Of a DNA stretch of 64,000 nt, positions 60,101-64,000 are shown one piece after another. A program made the translations under genes and the position numbers. Where the stretch lies: contig NW_025408680.1 of assembly GCF_020360975.1 (NCBI RefSeq), positions 124,001 through 188,000 of the forward strand, written 5' to 3'. Under the pieces are notes generated by a model that saw nothing but the letters and a program-made list of their open reading frames with translations, searched no databases and had not been told where the DNA came from. This stretch comes from Hirsutella rhossiliensis. Its lineage: Eukaryota; Ascomycota; Sordariomycetes; Hypocreales; Ophiocordycipitaceae. Each line of letters begins with the position of its first letter. Position 1 is the stretch's first letter.

Positions 60101-63100
60101 ACTACGTTAAAACGAAGATATAAGTTTCTAAGACTAGTAAATTTAAAAGAAAGTAAAATTTTATAATAATTTAGTTATTAAATAAAATAAAAGGGATAAC
60201 CGTTTAAGTAAATTATTATAGGCTTTAGCGATATAAACGAAAATAGTAACCGAACTAGTAAATATAATAAAATTAACTAATAAGACCTATATACTAACTA
60301 ATATAGCTATATAACCTAGTATCTAATATAAATAAAATAAAGGATATAATATAAAGATTTAAAGAGTTATTACTACTCTAAGGAAAGACCTTAAATAAAT
60401 TAATAAAGAGCTTAAGTTAAGAGAAACTAGCTCTTAAAAGAAAGAATAAAGCCTATAAGATAGAATAAAGAATATCCCTTAGGAATACTAAAAATATAAT
60501 AAACTCTTTAAGGAAGAACTTAAGATAGGGTTACTTAAATATAGCTAATAGGACCACGAAATTTATCTTAAGGATAGAATAACGCCGACGTTTTATAAAA
60601 TCTATAACCTAAACGAAAAGTAACTATAAACGCTACGCGACTACCTTAACGAGAATCTATAAAAGGGATATATATAAATATTAATATTTAAAGTAGGCTA
60701 TCTAGTTATATTTATTCTAAAAAAAAATAGTAAGCTATAATTAATTATTAACTATAGACGCTTAAACGATATTATAATAAAGGATTAAATACTATTACTA
60801 CTTATATTAAAACTATAAGATCGATTATATAGTAAAAAATGGTTTATAGCCCTTAATCTTAAAGGCGCCTATAACTTAATATATATAAAAAAGGGATATA
60901 AATAGATAATAGCCTTTAAAACGAAATTCGGACTATTCGAATATCTAGTAATACTATTTAGACTTATAAATATACTAGCTACCTTTTAATAGATAATTAA
61001 TAATATCCTATATAAATACTTAGATATCTTTATATTAGTATACCTAGATAATATCTTAATCTTCTTAGATACCTTAAAAGAATATAAGGAATATATCTAT
61101 AAGGTACTCCGCGTACTTTAGAATATAAAATTACTAGTTAAACTAAAGAAAAGTAAGTTTTATATATAGGAAGTAAACTTCCTTAGATATACGATCTTAC
61201 TAAGAGAGATATAAATATAATAAGATAAGATTAACTTAGTTAAAGAATAGCTAACGCTAAAGAACGTTAAGGATATATAAAATTTCCTAGGATTTATAAA
61301 TTACTACCGACGATTTATTAAAGATTTCGGAAAGATTATAGTACTACTATATAACTTAATAAAGAAGGAAAAAGAATTTATATAAGACGATAAAGCTAAT
61401 AAAGCTTTTAAATATATTAAAACTATAATTATATAAGAACTAGTCTTAACTACCTTTAATCTAAAATAATAAATCGAACTTAAAACTAATATATTAGACT
61501 TTACTTTAAGAGTATAAATCGGATAAAAGGACAATAAAGAAAGACTATAACTAATTATATTCTACTCGAAAAAGCTATATAATATAGAACTTAATTACCC
61601 TATTTATAATAAAGAATTCCTTATAATTATTTAAGCTTTTAAGGAATTTCGATACTACCTTTTTAAAAGTAAATATAAAGTTAAGGTTTATATAAATTAT
61701 AAGAATATCTTATACTTTATAATAATATAATAGTTAAACGGAGGATAGATTTAATAGGCTAAATATCTATTAAAATTCGACTATAAAATAATCTATAGAA
61801 AAGGAATAAAAAACGGTCGAGCTAATACCCTTAGTCGACGAAGTAACTATAATATAGGAGCACCTATAGTAAAAGGATAGCTCTTAGAAATTAACGAAAA
61901 CGGGAACTACTAGTAATAATAGCTAAATATAATATTTAAAGTATAACCTAACGACTTAATATACTAAAAGATCTTAAAATAGATAAAAGAATATAAAGTA
62001 TTAAAGGGATATAATATAGAATATTCGGAAGTTCTAATATATAAGAATAAAATCTAGATACTACTAGAATTATAAGATAAAGTTATATAAGATATATATA
62101 AATATTTAATATATAGATACTAAGGAATCTAAAGAATAATAAAATAGATTAAATAATAATATAACTTCCTATAGCTTAAAGAAGTAGTATAATAAGTTAT
62201 TAAAGAATATAAACTTTATATATAAAGTAAAGCTAAACGATATAAACTATATAAAGAATTATAACCGCTACTAATACTAAAGAAACTATAGGATTCGATA
62301 GCTTTTAATTATATTATAAAGCTACTACTATTAAAAGAACCTATAACTAATATTAAGTATAATAGTATATTTATTATTACTAACTAATTAATAAAGTATA
62401 GATACTTCTTACTATATAAAGAAGTAAGTAATATAAAAGAGCTAGTATATATATTCCTATAAACTATTATTAGTAATTATAGACTATTAAATAAGATTAT
62501 CTTTAATAAAGAAAGTACGTTTATAGCTAAGTTTTAGTAAGCTCTTATAGTATAATTAAAGACGAAATATAAGCTTAGTATAGCTTATTACCTATAAATA
62601 AATAGATAAATAAAACGACTTAACTAAACGCTTAAATAATACTTACGATACTATATTAGCTATAAATAAAACAATTAAGTTAAATAGCTATTAATAGCGT
62701 AACTAGCTTATAATAGCTTAGTTACGGAAATAACTAAGCTCTTACTAGTATATACTAATTACGGATATAACCTAAAAGTATTTAAGGTTACTTAATAAGG
62801 ACTATAAGTAAAACGAGCGATACTATAAGTAGATTAGCTATAAAAATTATATAAAGAAATATAATAAGAACTTTAATTTATTAAAGAATAAATATCTACT
62901 TACTATAATCGGGGAGATATAGTCTACCTTATATAACGAAATATTAAAATAAAACGACTAAGTAATAAATTAGATTTTAAGAAACTTAGACCGTTTAAGG
63001 TTAAGAAAACTATTTTAAAAGTTAACTACGAACTTTCGCTATTAATAATAATATAGATATACCTAATATTTTATATCTTATTATTAGAACTAGCGCTATA

Positions 63101-64000
63101 AAATACTAAATTATAGGAAAAAGTTAAAGTTAATAACGATTAAGAATATAAAGTAAAATAAATACTAGATATAAGAAAATAAGGTTAGTAATAAGAATAC
63201 CTTATTAAGTAAAAGGGATATAGACTAGAGGAAAATACCTAAGAACTACTTAAGCACTTAACCTACTATAGCTCTTTACTTCGATAATTTTACTAGAAGG
63301 TTTAGGAGGGATTAAAGGACTAAGATCTATAAACTCCTTACTAATACTAAATAAAGACTAATTCGCCTTATTAAGAACGCTTAATAATTATAAATTATTT
63401 ACTACTTAATACTTATATATATTAAGCGTAGGTAAAACGCTATCCTTAGTATCTACTTCTTAGATACTACGACGAAATAACTTAAAACTCTTTTCCTTTA
63501 TATAATTCCGAATCTTCTAGATATAAGCTAAACGATTAATAGCGGTAGATATTTACGACTAAAGGTTTATAAGCTATACCTAAAGCTTTAATAAGGCTTC
63601 CCTAGCTTTCTCCTTTTTAGAATATAGCTTATACTACTCCGCTAATAATTTAGTTACTAAAAGAAATATATTAGCTACTATATATAGAAAGAATTAAAAG
63701 ATACCTATAAGAAGAGGCTACTAAAATACTATTATAATAGGAATAACTACTAGCAATATAATTATTATAGCGCGAAGAACTTTTAGCTATTTAATAATTT
63801 ATCTTCTTTGCCTTAAAGTATTAAGTATATAGTATATTAGTAGGATCTCTACTTAAGTCGATATATTCGGTAAGAGTAGCGCGCTTAGAGGCTTTTTAGG
63901 AACGATTTTTTAGTATATAACTAGATATACTATTAGTAGTATATCCCGAAAAGATAAAGAAATAAAGAACGATATACTTACGTATAACGTAATAAGGGTA
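57150..64000 (+). pseudogene. Gypsy-2 gag-pol with chromodomain, inactivated by RIP
   Basis: Gag knuckle at 58057-58098 reads Y-F-N-Y-K-K-L-R-Y-Y-F-K-E-Y; every Cys and His ligand is now Tyr. The protease site at 59817-59834 reads N-Y-S-A-I-G, with the catalytic Asp now Asn (Gypsy-1 keeps it). The reverse transcriptase motif Y-L-D-N is at 61041-61052, following the N-terminal F-G-L-F-E-Y-L-V segment near 60930. An integrase-core-like stretch (S-N-Y-R-L-L-N-K-I-I-F) lies near 62470-62510. A chromodomain near 63150-63290 includes E-Y-L-I-K-stop-K-G-Y-R-L-E-E-N-T. A short minus-strand frame at 61304-61534 is only a shadow of the reverse transcriptase. Confidence 0.87.

Larger units (their letters stand above)
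56695..64000 (+). mobile_element. Gypsy-2, RIP-mutated chromodomain Gypsy, cut by window end
   Basis: A 455-bp 5' LTR (56695-57149) is followed by an interior colinear with Gypsy-1. Comparison with Gypsy-1 places the window end about 64 bases before the 3' LTR. It inserted into the SINE copy after tataa (the RIP form of tacga at 8282-8286 of the intact SINE). Confidence 0.92.

Noticed and set aside
61304..61534. 76-codon minus-strand frame
   Set aside because: It is opposite the reverse transcriptase/RNase H of Gypsy-2; a shadow in AT-rich DNA.

Overview
The window looks like part of a filamentous ascomycete (Pezizomycotina) chromosome made almost entirely of repeats degraded by repeat-induced point mutation (RIP). 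Outside one island the DNA is AT-rich and has lost nearly all CpA and TpG dinucleotides. Recognisable retrotransposon proteins carry the matching changes (Cys and His to Tyr, Trp to stop, Asp to Asn, Ser to Leu). The species cannot be named from the sequence. A small-intron gene for a secreted cysteine-rich protein inside such DNA is typical of plant-associated fungi with compartmented genomes; that is inference.

Layout. 1-1350: start of a minus-strand Copia element (Copia-C; gag, primer-binding site, 5' LTR). 1798-3142: a Copia-A LTR split by an insert of about 1.17 kb that contains a fold-back element; RIP damage stops inside this insert near 2.56 kb. About 2.56-8.8 kb: a GC-balanced island. 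It holds a two-exon gene for a 208-residue repetitive cysteine-rich secreted protein (4419-5104), one unrecognised open frame (6282-6920), an undamaged solo LTR with a CCCCG target duplication, and a 776-bp tRNA-headed SINE with a perfect 14-bp target duplication.

8812-64000 is a RIP-degraded nest of elements: Copia-A (8812-14718), a hAT transposase relic (about 15.7-18.2 kb), a Copia-C solo LTR (20762-21457), a Gypsy solo LTR (23827-24301), a Copia-B solo LTR (25495-25939), a full Copia-B (31971-38989) whose RNase H region is split by a Copia-C solo LTR, a minisatellite, a full minus-strand chromodomain Gypsy (41655-49535), a 368-bp TRIM element (50797-51164), a DNA-transposon-like element with about 430-bp inverted arms (52430-56398), a RIP-mutated SINE fragment, and a second Gypsy inserted in that SINE, running plus-strand off the window end.

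Only the cysteine-rich gene looks like an intact host gene. The strongest new observations are that gene with its 119/120-identical internal repeats, the SINE, the TRIM (with the Copia-type primer-binding site and polypurine tract), and the fold-back element whose two arms lie on opposite sides of the RIP boundary. Several multi-kilobase stretches (18.2-20.8, 21.5-23.8, 25.9-31.8, 39.4-41.6, 49.5-52.4 kb) are RIP-degraded DNA that could not be assigned by eye.
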